Below, piece by piece: positions 1-9,138 of a stretch of 64,000 bases of DNA (position 1 is its first letter; each line of letters starts with the position of its first letter). The notes beneath the pieces are model-generated. The model was not told where the DNA came from and searched no databases. It saw only the letters and a list, made by a program, of their open reading frames with translations. This DNA is from Chromohalobacter canadensis (lineage in GTDB: Bacteria; Pseudomonadota; Gammaproteobacteria; Pseudomonadales; Halomonadaceae), in contig NZ_CP140151.1 in the NCBI RefSeq assembly GCF_034479555.1, positions 1,984,001 through 2,048,000 of the forward strand. The letters run 5' to 3'. Position numbers and translations under genes: made by a program.

Positions 1-495
1 AAACAAGCCAACGCGTAAATCGTTGGCCTGATAGATATCGCGACCGTCGACCGAAACGGTGCCGTCGGCAATGCCCAGTATCAACCGTCGGGTAATGATC
101 CGCTTGAGATTGATCCGGTAGGTAACCTTGGTGGCGTCGGGCATGATCTGGCCTGAGAACTTGACCTCGCCACAGCCCAAGGCGCGCCCGCGACCAGGAT
201 GGCCTAGCCAACCGAGGTAGAAGCCGACCAGTTGCCACATGGCATCCAGGCCCAGACAGCCGGGCATGACCGGGTCGCCGGGGAAGTGGCAGTCGAAGAA
301 CCACAGGTCGGGGTGGATATCCAGTTCGGCGATGAGCTCGCCCTTGTCGTACTCGCCTCCGCCCTCCTGGATCTGCGTGATGCGGTCGAGCATCAGCATG
401 TTGGGGGCCGGCAGCTGGGCGTTGCCCGGGCCGAAAAGCTCGCCCTGGCTGCATGCCAGCAGTTCTTCGTAGCTGAAAGAATGTTGCTTGGTCAC
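1..495 (-). CDS. fabA: 3-hydroxydecanoyl-ACP dehydratase/isomerase FabA (3' end cut by window)
   Basis: Dehydrates 3-hydroxyacyl-ACP and isomerises trans-2- to cis-3-decenoyl-ACP, the branch point for anaerobic-type unsaturated fatty acid synthesis in the cytoplasm. The 165 codons visible read as FabA almost throughout. The active-site block [19 protein letters not shown] (about residues 69-87) carries the catalytic His and, further on, the Asp in LDAMWQ. The start is GTG at 495, reading [14 protein letters not shown]. About six C-terminal residues fall outside the window compared with the E. coli enzyme of about 172 residues. The family is highly conserved, so the assignment is firm. Confidence 0.96.
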   Translation of the reverse strand, partial: MTKQHSFSYEELLACSQGELFGPGNAQLPAPNMLMLDRITQIQEGGGEYDKGELIAELDIHPDLWFFDCHFPGDPVMPGCLGLDAMWQLVGFYLGWLGHPGRGRALGCGEVKFSGQIMPDATKVTYRINLKRIITRRLILGIADGTVSVDGRDIYQANDLRVGLF

Positions 496-706
496 TGAGT
501 CTTTCCGAGAGTCGAAATTGTGGTGCGTCGCAGAGCACGAACACCTTAGTCTACTGGCAGTGCCGAATGAATGCACGCTGGGCTAGCCTACCGGGCGCGC
601 GTTATGGGTGCAATCCGCGGATGGGCGCGGGTTGCGCCGGTCGCAAGAGAAGGGGCATGATGCCTGCACTTTCACGAACCTCTATTGATTGAGCCGCTAA
701 ATCGCC

Positions 707-2542
707 ATGTGGTCCGTCTTTACGCTCAACCGTCCCTTGGTATGGACGGGCATTGCTGCCATGGCTTCCATGAGCCTTTTACCGACGCTAATGCTGCGCT
801 TGGCGGCTTTGGTGGTCGTTATTATTGGTGCCCTGGATGCCTGGCGGCAGATTCGTCTGGAGGCGACCCGCCGTCACCTGACTGAGACCGCCCTCACGCT
901 GTCGCCCGATGGCGTGTTGATCGCCAATGCTCAGAATCGTATCCAGGCGGTCAATCCGGCCTTTACGCAAATCACCGGCTACAGCGAAGACGAGATACGC
1001 GGCCTCGACCCGTCGGTGCTCTCCTCCGGTCGCCACGACAAGTCGTTCTACGAGCATTATTGGCAAACTCTCAATGCTACCGGGCAGTGGGAAGGGGAAG
1101 TCTGGAATCAGCGCAAGCATGGCGATCAATTCCCTGAATGGTTGCGGGTGCGGGCGGTCACAGATGACAAGGGACGTGTCACGCATTACGTGGGGTTGTT
1201 CACCGATATCACTCGTCACAAGGCACGTGAGCAGGATCTGCAGCGTATCGGCTTCGAGGATCCGCTGACCGGCTTACCCAATCGCCGGCGTCTGCATGAT
1301 TTGCTGGCCTCGCGCTTGCAGCGCCTGCGGGCCGGCGAGGGGCTGGATATCGCGTTGATCGACATCGATGGCTTCAAGGCAGTCAACGACGCCATGGGCG
1401 TCGACAAGGGCGATCGCCTGCTATCGCGCTTCGGGCAGCGGCTCGCCGCCTTCGTCGCCGGGGGAGTAGTAGGGCGCCTGGGAGGTGACGAGTTCATGGT
1501 CATTCGCACCACAACCTACGACGATCACGAACAGTGGGTGGAAGGGCTACGTGGGCATCTTAGCGAACCGTTCGAGATCGGTGACAAACCCCTTCGCCTG
1601 GGGCTGACTATCGGCACTTGCCGGGCGCCCGAAGACGGGCGTGATTCCGGCGTGTTGTTCCAGCGTCTCGAGTCGGCACTCTACGCCGCCAAGCGCCACG
1701 GGCGTAATCACAGTCAACGCTTCCGTCCCTCGCTGGAAGTCGAGGGGGATCCTCAGCTCGAGCTGCTCAACGAGCTTCGCCAAGCCCTGGCGCACGGTTC
1801 GCAACTTGAGCTCTTCTACCAGACTCAGCATTATCTCGACGACGGCCGCCTGGCCGGCATGGAAGCTCTGTTGCGCTGGTATCATCCCACGCATGGCATG
1901 ATTTCGCCGGGGACGTTCATCCCCCTGGCCGAACGCCACGGTTTGATGGCGTCGCTGGGCGATTGGGTGATCGATCACGCCTGTGCGCAGTTGTCGACCT
2001 GGCGCGAGCAAGGGCTATCGTTCGTGCCGATGTGGATCAATATCTCTGCGGTGCAGCTAATCCAGGGCGATCTTGAGTCGCGGTTGTCCGCGAGTCTGTC
2101 CAAGCACAACGTGCCTGCGGCCATGCTGGGGCTGGAACTGACCGAGTCGGTCTTGCTCGACGAGCGTGCCGGGGACATATCGAGGCGTCTCGTTGCGTTG
2201 CGTGACAAGGGGCACCCGATTGCCATCGACGACTTCGGCACCGGCTATTCATCGATGGCTTATCTCAAGCAGTTGCCAGTGGATAAGCTCAAGCTCGACC
2301 GTGCCTTCGTGCGCGCCTTGCCCGACGATAACGCCGATGCTGCTATCACATCGGCAGTGCTCGCCATGGCTCGCGGTCTGGGGCTGGATGTAGTCGCCGA
2401 AGGGGTGGAAACCGAGGCGCAGCGGGATTATCTGCGTGCAGAGGGCTGTGCCATGGTGCAAGGCTTCCTCTATGCCCGCCCCGAACGGGTCACCGATGTC
2501 GAGAGGCGGCTCAAGGGCGATCTCGAGATGTCTCTTTCCTGA
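707..2542 (+). CDS. Membrane-anchored PAS-GGDEF-EAL cyclic-di-GMP turnover protein
   Basis: Probable bifunctional cyclic-di-GMP enzyme of 611 residues. A hydrophobic N-terminal segment (about 10-45) suggests membrane anchoring. It is followed by a PAS domain (about 65-170), a GGDEF domain with intact GGDEF at 259-263, and an EAL domain with the EAL signature at 386-388 and DDFGTGYSS at about 508-516. Both catalytic signatures look intact, so cyclase and phosphodiesterase activity are each possible. I see no RxxD inhibitory site at the usual place before GGDEF, so product inhibition may be lacking. The 3' end overlaps the convergent DUF2878 gene by 32 bp. The signal sensed by the PAS domain cannot be told from sequence. 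Confidence 0.9.
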   Translation: MWSVFTLNRPLVWTGIAAMASMSLLPTLMLRLAALVVVIIGALDAWRQIRLEATRRHLTETALTLSPDGVLIANAQNRIQAVNPAFTQITGYSEDEIRGLDPSVLSSGRHDKSFYEHYWQTLNATGQWEGEVWNQRKHGDQFPEWLRVRAVTDDKGRVTHYVGLFTDITRHKAREQDLQRIGFEDPLTGLPNRRRLHDLLASRLQRLRAGEGLDIALIDIDGFKAVNDAMGVDKGDRLLSRFGQRLAAFVAGGVVGRLGGDEFMVIRTTTYDDHEQWVEGLRGHLSEPFEIGDKPLRLGLTIGTCRAPEDGRDSGVLFQRLESALYAAKRHGRNHSQRFRPSLEVEGDPQLELLNELRQALAHGSQLELFYQTQHYLDDGRLAGMEALLRWYHPTHGMISPGTFIPLAERHGLMASLGDWVIDHACAQLSTWREQGLSFVPMWINISAVQLIQGDLESRLSASLSKHNVPAAMLGLELTESVLLDERAGDISRRLVALRDKGHPIAIDDFGTGYSSMAYLKQLPVDKLKLDRAFVRALPDDNADAAITSAVLAMARGLGLDVVAEGVETEAQRDYLRAEGCAMVQGFLYARPERVTDVERRLKGDLEMSLS

Positions 2543-3005
2543 GCGCCAGCCATCCGCATAGACTGCCCCACACGACGGCCTGCACTGCCAATGCCCAAGG
2601 GGCCAGTTCGACATCTGCCAAGCGTGCGCCACCTAGGTAGGAGCTCGGCCCGCCGAGCGCCCCGCCCAGCATCGCCAGCCAAGGGTGCGACCATAGCCAA
2701 GCGAGTGAATGGTGAAGGGTGGTCGCGAATAGCGGCCAGAGCAGCCACAGCCATAGCGGCAGTACCGGAGTGAGTTCCGAGGCATCGGTAAAGCGTAAAC
2801 CGCCGAGCAACGTCAGCGTGCCGTCCACGAGGGCGCCGAGTAGTGCGAATCCCACCAGCCAACGCCACTCTCCCGGTATGCCCAGCCATAGCAGGTGGCA
2901 TGTCACGATCATCGTGACCGTGGGTAACCCCCAAGGCGTGCCACCGAGCACGCAGGCTAGCCAGCCGACCTGAAACGCGAGCGCGTTTAAAACCTTGCCC
3001 AGCAT
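2511..3005 (-). CDS. DUF2878 family integral membrane protein
   Basis: A 164-residue, very hydrophobic protein with four to five predicted membrane spans and Trp-rich loops (for example WLWLLWPLFATTLHHSLAW), matching the DUF2878 family as I recall it. It is the last gene of the operon headed by the LitR-like regulator and starts 4 nt after the Cfa stop, so translation is probably coupled. Its job is unknown. The position next to Cfa, an FAD oxidoreductase and DUF1365 suggests a part in membrane lipid modification. Its 3' end overlaps the convergent GGDEF-EAL gene. Confidence 0.8.
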   Translation of the reverse strand: MLGKVLNALAFQVGWLACVLGGTPWGLPTVTMIVTCHLLWLGIPGEWRWLVGFALLGALVDGTLTLLGGLRFTDASELTPVLPLWLWLLWPLFATTLHHSLAWLWSHPWLAMLGGALGGPSSYLGGARLADVELAPWALAVQAVVWGSLCGWLALRKETSRDRP

Positions 3006-3009
3006 GGGG

Positions 3010-4278
3010 TCAAGGTGCGCCGGTGAGCGGCGCGCGCCGATTGCCGGGCTTGGCTAGCAGCCACTGCGAGGCGCCGATGGTGCGCTCGCGGAAGCCGCCC
3101 TCGCAGTAGCACAGATAATAACGCCACATGCGGATGAAGCGTTCGTCATAGCCGAGCGCGCGAATGTGCTCGAGGCTTGCCTCGAACCGCTGGCGCCACT
3201 CGCAAAGCGTGCGCGCATAATGTGCCCCGATCTCGTCGAGGACGAGTACGTTGAGTTGCGTGCGCCGCGCGATACTTTCCAGCATCGCCTGATGGGAAGG
3301 CAGGAAACCGCCAGGAAAGATGTAGCGTTTGATGAAGTCGACCTCGCGCTTGGCCGCTTCATAGCGCTGATCGCGAATGGTGATGGCCTGAATCAGCGCC
3401 AGGCCGTCGTCATCGAGTAGGCGGTCGACGGTGGCCAGGTAAGTGTCCAGGTATTGATGCCCCACTGCCTCGATCATTTCCACCGATACCAGGCGGTCGT
3501 AACGTCCCTCGAGGTCGCGATAATCGCGCTTGAGTAGGGTGATGCGATCCTCGAGGCCGGCTTCGCGAATGCGCTGCGAGGTATGCGCGTACTGCTCCTC
3601 GGAGATGGTCGTGGTGGTGACGCGGCAACCGCGGGTACGCGCCGCGTAAAGTGCCAGTCCGCCCCAGCCGGTGCCGATCTCCAGCAGGTGATGCTCGGGG
3701 CCGACATCAAGCTTGTCGAGAATGAGCTCCAGCTTGTATGTCGACGCGGCTTCCAGGCTGGCGTCGGGGCGTGGAAAGATGGCGCTGGAGTAAAGCCAGT
3801 GCTCACGATCGAGGAATGTCTCGAAGAGGGCATTGCCGAGGTCGTAATGCGCGGCGACATGGCGTCGGGCGCGACCAGTGGTATTGCGTTGCAGCGATTG
3901 GAGCGCGCTGAGAACACCGTGCGCCAGGCGTGCGGGGCCTTTCTCCAGGCGTTCGTTGACGTGCTCCAGGTTGCGCGCGAGCAGGCGAATCAGCGCGACC
4001 AGGTCGTCGCAGTGCCAGTCACCATCCATATAGGTTTCCCCGGCCGCGACGCTGCCCCCCAGCGCGATGCGCCGCCAGACGCGGTCATGATGTATCTGCA
4101 GGCGTACCGTGAGTGGTCCACCTTGGCCGAGACGGTGCGTGCGTCCGGCTTCCTCGACGATTAGCACGCCGCCCTCTATGGTCGACAGCTGGCCCAGCAG
4201 GCGTGGTTTGAGCCAACGTGCTATGCGCGCGTCGAGCGTGCTGGCAGGCGCCTTGGTGGAGGAACGGGTCGTCGTCAC
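3010..4278 (-). CDS. cfa: Cyclopropane-fatty-acyl-phospholipid synthase family methyltransferase
   Basis: Transfers a methyl(ene) group from SAM to unsaturated acyl chains of membrane phospholipids. The 422-residue product has the SAM-binding loop LEIGTGWGGLALYAA and the family landmarks AHYDLGN and FIKRYIFPGG. The frame stays open far upstream to 4677. I place the start at GTG 4278 because it overlaps the DUF1365 stop (GTGA) and has a GAGGAG Shine-Dalgarno 8 nt upstream. In some bacteria cfa-like genes beside photolyase, DUF1365 and amine-oxidase genes belong to singlet-oxygen or light responses, including furan fatty acid synthesis. Which lipid product is made here is not shown. Confidence 0.92.
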   Translation of the reverse strand: MTTTRSSTKAPASTLDARIARWLKPRLLGQLSTIEGGVLIVEEAGRTHRLGQGGPLTVRLQIHHDRVWRRIALGGSVAAGETYMDGDWHCDDLVALIRLLARNLEHVNERLEKGPARLAHGVLSALQSLQRNTTGRARRHVAAHYDLGNALFETFLDREHWLYSSAIFPRPDASLEAASTYKLELILDKLDVGPEHHLLEIGTGWGGLALYAARTRGCRVTTTTISEEQYAHTSQRIREAGLEDRITLLKRDYRDLEGRYDRLVSVEMIEAVGHQYLDTYLATVDRLLDDDGLALIQAITIRDQRYEAAKREVDFIKRYIFPGGFLPSHQAMLESIARRTQLNVLVLDEIGAHYARTLCEWRQRFEASLEHIRALGYDERFIRMWRYYLCYCEGGFRERTIGASQWLLAKPGNRRAPLTGAP

Positions 4279-5039
4279 GGGCGTGTCTCCTCGCCACGGG
4301 GATGAGAAAAGAGTGGCACGCGCTTCAGCCATAAGCGCATTGCCTCGAAATGAATGCCGACCAGCGTCTTGAGGCTCATCCAGGGGGCGCGCGCCAGTGC
4401 AGTGAGCCATGCACGCCGCCCCGCTGGCGCAAAACGCAGACTCAGCGTGGCGTCGAAATGGCGCGTATCCTCGCGCCACGCCTCCATATGCATCAGCAGG
4501 TGTTCGCCCGGTGTGTTGAAGCGCCACCGATACTGCATGTCCATGGGGTTGAACGGTGAGACATGCAGGGCTTTGTCGAAATGGGCGGCGTGGACATGGC
4601 GCGTTGGCGTTACCCGGTAGGCGTAGACGTGGCGCTCTCGCCACGGGGTGTTGGTGACTTCGCCGAGGATGGCGCACAGACGCTCGTCTCGATCATAGGC
4701 GTAATACAGCGTGATGGGATTGGATAGCACCCCGCAGAGGCGCAGTTGGGTCAGCATGCGAATCGGGCCGTCGGGTGCTTCGCCCAGCTCGTGGCGGAGT
4801 CGCTGGCGCACCGCCGTCTTGAGTGGCAAGTGCACGGGTCCCAGGTAATCCTCGCGGCGAAAGCGCGCCAGCGCAGCACGCCGTGCACTGAATCCCGGCA
4901 GCGCATCGAAGAGTTCGGGCAACTCGTCAAGGTCAAGCCACACCATCCATACGCGGTAGGTGAAGCGATGCCCGCGCGGCGTGAATCGCCGATGGCGGAG
5001 TTCACCCAGGGCCACTCGGCTATGCAAGGGCGTGCTCAT
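4275..5039 (-). CDS. DUF1365 family protein
   Basis: The 254-residue product belongs to DUF1365, a family almost always found between an FAD-dependent amine-oxidase-like gene and a cfa-like gene. Typical parts are visible: the HRRFTPRGHRFTYRVWM start region, LSNPITLYYAYDRD in the middle, and HVSPFNPMDMQYRWRF. The start ATG at 5039 overlaps the upstream gene's stop (ATGA), and its own stop overlaps the cfa start, so this is one translationally coupled set. The biochemical role is unknown; context points to modification of acyl chains. Confidence 0.9.
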   Translation of the reverse strand: MSTPLHSRVALGELRHRRFTPRGHRFTYRVWMVWLDLDELPELFDALPGFSARRAALARFRREDYLGPVHLPLKTAVRQRLRHELGEAPDGPIRMLTQLRLCGVLSNPITLYYAYDRDERLCAILGEVTNTPWRERHVYAYRVTPTRHVHAAHFDKALHVSPFNPMDMQYRWRFNTPGEHLLMHMEAWREDTRHFDATLSLRFAPAGRRAWLTALARAPWMSLKTLVGIHFEAMRLWLKRVPLFSHPRGEETRP

Positions 5040-6364
5040 GCCAGGGCTCCTTCAGGCACTGCGGTTGCCGGCGAGAGAGACGCTTGCAGAGCACCGGATT
5101 CACCGCAGCCCAGTGCGCGGGCCACGCGCAGCGCGCTCCAGACGCCATCCTCGTGGAAACCGTGGCGCCAGTATGCGCCGCAGAAATGCGTGCGCTGGTG
5201 CGGGCCGGAGATTTCCGCATGACGCTGCTGGGCGGCGGCCCCCGTCAGCGTGAAGCAGGGATGACGATAGACGAAGCGTCGCAGCATGCATTCGGGGGCG
5301 ATGGCGTCGCTGTCATTGAGCGTCACGCAGAAACGTGTCGCGCCTGGCAGATGCTGGAGGCGATTCATGTCGTAGGTCACCGAGACGCGTGCGTCGTCCT
5401 CGCGTCCGTCGATGCGATAGTTCCAGCTGGCCCAGGCACGACGCCGGCGTGGCAGCAGCGAAGTATCGGTATGCAGGACAACGTCATTCTCTTGATAGGG
5501 CAGGGCATCGAGGATCTGTCGTTCTGCTTGACTAGGGGCGCTGAGCATCGCCAGTGCCTGGTCGCTGTGGCAGGCGAGCACCACCTGATCGAAACGCTCC
5601 CGCCCTTGGGGCGTGGTCAGTGTCACGCCCGTTGCATCGCGATCGATACTCCGCACCGGGCAGGCCAAGCGGACGCGCTGAGCGTAGGCGGCCGTCAGCG
5701 GGGCTATGTAGCGTCGTGCGCCGCCCACTAGCGTGTACCACTGGGGGCGATTATTCACCGACAGCAATCCATGATGATGAAAGAAACGCACGAAGGATGT
5801 CAGCGGGAAATTCGCCATGTCGCGCTCGCTGGCGGACCAGATGGCGGCGCCCATGGGCAGCAGGTAACGGCGCCGGAAAGACTCGCCGTAGCCACCCCGC
5901 GCCAGGTACTCGCCCAGCGTCATGCCTTCCGGCAAGTTGCCGTGTGAGAGGTCGCGTACCGCGTGGCGATTGAAGCGCAGGATATCGCGCAGCATTTTGT
6001 GAAAACCGGGGCGCAGTAGGTTGCGACGCTGGGCGAACAGGGTGTCGAGGGTATGGCCGTTATATTCGAAGTCCTCGTGCGTGGCATGCACCGAAAAGCT
6101 CATTTCGGTCGCTTGTGCGGTCACGCCCAGCTGTGCCAGCAAGCGCTGAAAGTGCGGATACGTACGGTCGTTGAAGACGATGAAACCGGTGTCGATGGCA
6201 TACCGGTACCCATCCAGTTCGACATCCACGGTCGCCGTGTGGCCGCCGAGGTGCTCGTTGGCCTCGAACAGCGTCACTTCGTGGCGTTGCGAGAGGTAAT
6301 GGGCGCAGGCCATGCCGGCAATGCCGCCACCGACCACCGCGATGCGTGAGGTGGGCACGTTCAC
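5036..6364 (-). CDS. NAD(P)/FAD-dependent oxidoreductase, amine oxidase family
   Basis: A flavoprotein of 442 residues with the N-terminal dinucleotide-binding fingerprint VVGGGIAGMACAHYLSQ, the following FEANEHLGGHT, and a C-terminal FAD-contact segment ending near HFCGAYWRHGFHEDGVWSA. The start is GTG at 6364, overlapping the SDR stop (GTGA), with an AGAGGGG Shine-Dalgarno. Members of this family sit with cfa and DUF1365 in many proteobacteria. By analogy with the UfaD-type desaturation step of furan fatty acid formation it may oxidise a methylated acyl chain, but that is inference. Confidence 0.9.
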   Translation of the reverse strand: MNVPTSRIAVVGGGIAGMACAHYLSQRHEVTLFEANEHLGGHTATVDVELDGYRYAIDTGFIVFNDRTYPHFQRLLAQLGVTAQATEMSFSVHATHEDFEYNGHTLDTLFAQRRNLLRPGFHKMLRDILRFNRHAVRDLSHGNLPEGMTLGEYLARGGYGESFRRRYLLPMGAAIWSASERDMANFPLTSFVRFFHHHGLLSVNNRPQWYTLVGGARRYIAPLTAAYAQRVRLACPVRSIDRDATGVTLTTPQGRERFDQVVLACHSDQALAMLSAPSQAERQILDALPYQENDVVLHTDTSLLPRRRRAWASWNYRIDGREDDARVSVTYDMNRLQHLPGATRFCVTLNDSDAIAPECMLRRFVYRHPCFTLTGAAAQQRHAEISGPHQRTHFCGAYWRHGFHEDGVWSALRVARALGCGESGALQASLSPATAVPEGALA

Positions 6365-7152
6365 GGGCGCCCCTCTTCGGCGGTGTTACGGGTCAAGAGA
6401 CGTCCGAGCCGATGACGTAGCGCAGGCGGCAGGATGCCCGCCAGCTTGACCAGCAAGGTGAAGCGGCGCGGAAAATGAATGTCCAGTACGCGTTTTTCCA
6501 GGCCGCGCAGGATGGCCTCGACGGCGGTATCGACCTCAACGCGCATGGGCATGGGGAAGTCGTTGCGCTTGGTTAGCGGCGTGCGCACGAATCCGGGATG
6601 GATGACGCTGACATCGATGCCTTCCGCCGCCAGGTCGAGTCGCAGGGAGGCGAGGAAGTAGCTGATCGCGGCCTTGGAAGCGCCGTAAGCTTCGGCGCGT
6701 GGCAGTGGAAAATACGCCGAAGCGCTGGAAACGGCGGCCAGCTGCGGACGCTGCGTGCCATGGCGAGCGCGGCGCAGTAGCGGCAGTGCCGCATCGATGG
6801 CATACAGGGTGCCGTGCAGGTTGGTGGCGAGCACGCGCTCGATCAGGTCGACGTCGAAGTGGCAAGCATCCAGATACTCGCAGGTGCCGGCATTGAGCAG
6901 CGCCAGATCGAGCCCACCGAAGACGGCTTCGATCCTTGCCCCGGCCTCACTGACCGACGCGCGGTAAGTGAGATCGGCGGGGACCACCAGGGCATTCTCG
7001 AAAGGTGCTGCGAGTGCCTCCAGTGCGTCGCGTCGACGTGCGGTCAGGGCCACGCGGTGCCCGTCTTGCAACAACCGCTTGGCAAGGGCTTCACCGATGC
7101 CGGAGGTGGCGCCGGTCAGCCAGATACGTCGGGGTGCCGTTGGGGTCGCCAT
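6361..7152 (-). CDS. Short-chain dehydrogenase/reductase (SDR)
   Basis: Classical SDR of 263 residues: the cofactor loop TGATSGIG near the N terminus, the LNAGTCEY region and the catalytic YGASK (Tyr and Lys). The frame is open to 7179, but ATG 7152 has a strong AGGAG 6 nt upstream and is preferred. The stop overlaps the GTG of the FAD oxidoreductase. An SDR is a regular member of the photolyase/DUF1365/cfa neighbourhood. Its substrate is unknown. Confidence 0.9.
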   Translation of the reverse strand: MATPTAPRRIWLTGATSGIGEALAKRLLQDGHRVALTARRRDALEALAAPFENALVVPADLTYRASVSEAGARIEAVFGGLDLALLNAGTCEYLDACHFDVDLIERVLATNLHGTLYAIDAALPLLRRARHGTQRPQLAAVSSASAYFPLPRAEAYGASKAAISYFLASLRLDLAAEGIDVSVIHPGFVRTPLTKRNDFPMPMRVEVDTAVEAILRGLEKRVLDIHFPRRFTLLVKLAGILPPALRHRLGRLLTRNTAEEGRP

Positions 7153-7193
7153 GGGCTCTCCTCTAGATGCCGAGCGCACGTGGTGCGGGATAC

Positions 7194-7640
7194 CTAGCGC
7201 AAGTGGCTCGCCGGATCCACGCGCCGCTTGAGCCAGCGAATCACCGCCCCGAGCAGGGGCAGGTGTTCGTAAAGCATTGCACCGGCATCGAAATAATCAC
7301 GATGCCGACAGACCCGGTCACCACGAAACGTCAACTGCGAGCATCCCGCGATACGCAGAGGCCGTCCTCGAGCGAGACGGGGATGCGTCAGGTGAAGCGT
7401 CCACGCCACGAAGGCGTCGTCGCCCTCACGCTGACGGTGAGTCACCTCGAACCGGCATGCCTGAACATTGGCCAGCATGTCCGCGTAATAACGCATCAGG
7501 ACTTCGCGGCCCTCGATGTGATGTAACGGATCGGTGAATGCTACATCGTCAGTGTAGAGGTTTTTGAGAGACTCTGTACACCTTTTGTCCAATTTATCGA
7601 AGACATGACAAAAGGTCGCCAATGCAGTGTCTTGGCTCAT
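7194..7640 (-). CDS. NTF2-like (SnoaL/limonene-hydrolase fold) protein
   Basis: A small 148-residue protein with the NTF2-like cone fold pattern: an N-terminal helix (FCHVFDKLDKRCTESLKNLY), then DDVAFTDPLHHIEGREVLMRYY and a run of strands. The Shine-Dalgarno GGAGG lies 5 nt before ATG 7640. It sits between the photolyase and SDR genes in the same orientation with short gaps (41 and 49 nt), so it is probably in the same operon. NTF2-like proteins recur in LitR-controlled clusters, where their role is not settled. Confidence 0.85.
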   Translation of the reverse strand: MSQDTALATFCHVFDKLDKRCTESLKNLYTDDVAFTDPLHHIEGREVLMRYYADMLANVQACRFEVTHRQREGDDAFVAWTLHLTHPRLARGRPLRIAGCSQLTFRGDRVCRHRDYFDAGAMLYEHLPLLGAVIRWLKRRVDPASHLR

Positions 7641-7689
7641 GCTGTCCTCCGAAAAGGGCGTGGGGCTGTGGCTTGCGCTTGGGGGTGGG

Positions 7690-9111
7690 TTACGTCGTCA
7701 GTGACTTGAAGGCGTCCAGCGCGCGTTGACGTGCTGCCTTGTGGTCGACGATGGGTGTGGCATAGCCGGTCCGGCGGCGTTGCGACTCGTCGGGGAAAAA
7801 GCGTGACTTGACGGGGAGCTCGGCCAGTTCGGGGAGCCATTGCGCGATGAATCGCCCCTCGGGGTCGAAACGTTCCGCCTGCGTGGTGGGATTGAAGATA
7901 CGGAAATAGGGCGCGGCGTCGGTGCCAGTGGAGGCGGCCCACTGCCAGCCGCCATTGTTGGAGGCGAAGTCGCCATCGATGAGATGCCGCATGAAGAAGG
8001 CCTCGCCGCGACGCCAGTCGATCAGCAAGTGCTTGGACAAGAACATCGCCACTACCATGCGCAGGCGATTGTGCATCCATCCACAATGGACGAGCTGGCG
8101 CATTGCGGCGTCGACCAGGGGGTAGCCTGTACGCCCTTCGCACCAAGCCTGAAACCCCGCGTCATCGTCGCGCCAGGCCAAGGCCTTTGTATGCGACTGA
8201 AAGGGGCAGTGGCGATTGATGTCGGGAAAGCTGGCGGCGATATGCAGATAGAACTCGCGCCAGACCAATTCATTGGCCCAGGCGGTGAGGCCGGCATCGC
8301 CGTCGGCCAGGTGGCCCTCGTTGTTGCTCATCACCGCGTGCAGGCACTGGCGATGCGAGATCATGCCCAGCGCCAGGTAGGGCGACAGTTCGCTGGTGCC
8401 GGGGAGTGCGGGGAAATCTCGCTGGCGCTTGTAATGATGGCCGCGAAAACGCAGGAAGCGTTCGAGGCGGTCGCCGGCTTCGTCCTGTCCCGCGGGCCAC
8501 AGACTCGGGTCGAGTGGCGCGTCGGCCATCGCCTCGAGATCGCGAGAAGGCGGCGGGTCGGCGTCGATAGCCAGTTGGGCTTGGGGCTCAGGTTCTTCCA
8601 CCAAGGCGATGCGGCGTGACGCCAACTGGCGATGCCAAGCCTTGGCGAACGGCGTGAACACGCTATATGGCTCGCCCTTGCCGGTGAGCAGCTCGCCGGG
8701 GGCGTAGGCGACGGCATCGGTATGGCCCCATACTGCCAGCCCGTTCGCCTGGAAGGCAGATTCCACTGCCGCATCGCGGCGGCGTTCGTTGAGAGGATAT
8801 TCGCGATTGAAGTGCAGCGCGCTGGCGCCGTGAGTGCGCGCCAGTTCGAGCAGTGCTGCGGGCGCCTCGTCGTAGGTCGCGATGCGTCGTTGCAGCAAGG
8901 GGATATTGAGACCGGCCAGGTGCTCACGAAGCGCTGCTGCGCCACGCAGCCAGAAGTCCACCTTGTTGGCGCCGTGGTCGTGATGTTGCCACTGCGGAAG
9001 GCTGGTCAAGAAAATGGCGATTACCGGTCCGCGTTCGGCGGCGGCATGCAAGGCGCGGTTATCGAAGGTTCGCAGGTCGCTGCGGAACCACATCAATTGC
9101 ACATCGGACAT
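7690..9111 (-). CDS. phrB: Deoxyribodipyrimidine photolyase (CPD photolyase, class I)
   Basis: Repairs cyclobutane pyrimidine dimers with blue light and FADH-. The 473-residue length matches E. coli PhrB. Visible landmarks are the N-terminal antenna domain start (QLMWFRSDLRTFDNRALHAA), NREYPLNE, and the C-terminal FAD domain with TGYPLVDAAMRQL, WMHNRLRMVVA and DGDFASNNGGWQWAASTGTD. It starts 27 nt after the stop of the LitR-like regulator, so the two are probably co-transcribed and the enzyme is expected to be light-induced. Confidence 0.96.
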   Translation of the reverse strand: MSDVQLMWFRSDLRTFDNRALHAAAERGPVIAIFLTSLPQWQHHDHGANKVDFWLRGAAALREHLAGLNIPLLQRRIATYDEAPAALLELARTHGASALHFNREYPLNERRRDAAVESAFQANGLAVWGHTDAVAYAPGELLTGKGEPYSVFTPFAKAWHRQLASRRIALVEEPEPQAQLAIDADPPPSRDLEAMADAPLDPSLWPAGQDEAGDRLERFLRFRGHHYKRQRDFPALPGTSELSPYLALGMISHRQCLHAVMSNNEGHLADGDAGLTAWANELVWREFYLHIAASFPDINRHCPFQSHTKALAWRDDDAGFQAWCEGRTGYPLVDAAMRQLVHCGWMHNRLRMVVAMFLSKHLLIDWRRGEAFFMRHLIDGDFASNNGGWQWAASTGTDAAPYFRIFNPTTQAERFDPEGRFIAQWLPELAELPVKSRFFPDESQRRRTGYATPIVDHKAARQRALDAFKSLTT

Positions 9112-9138
9112 GGCCCATCCCTGGCGCAGGTGTAAGGG

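Noticed and set aside
4279..4677. N-terminal extension of the Cfa protein to 555 residues
   Set aside because: It would overlap the DUF1365 gene by 400 bp. The added part is Arg/Pro/His-rich and unlike the family. GTG 4278 has a good ribosome site.
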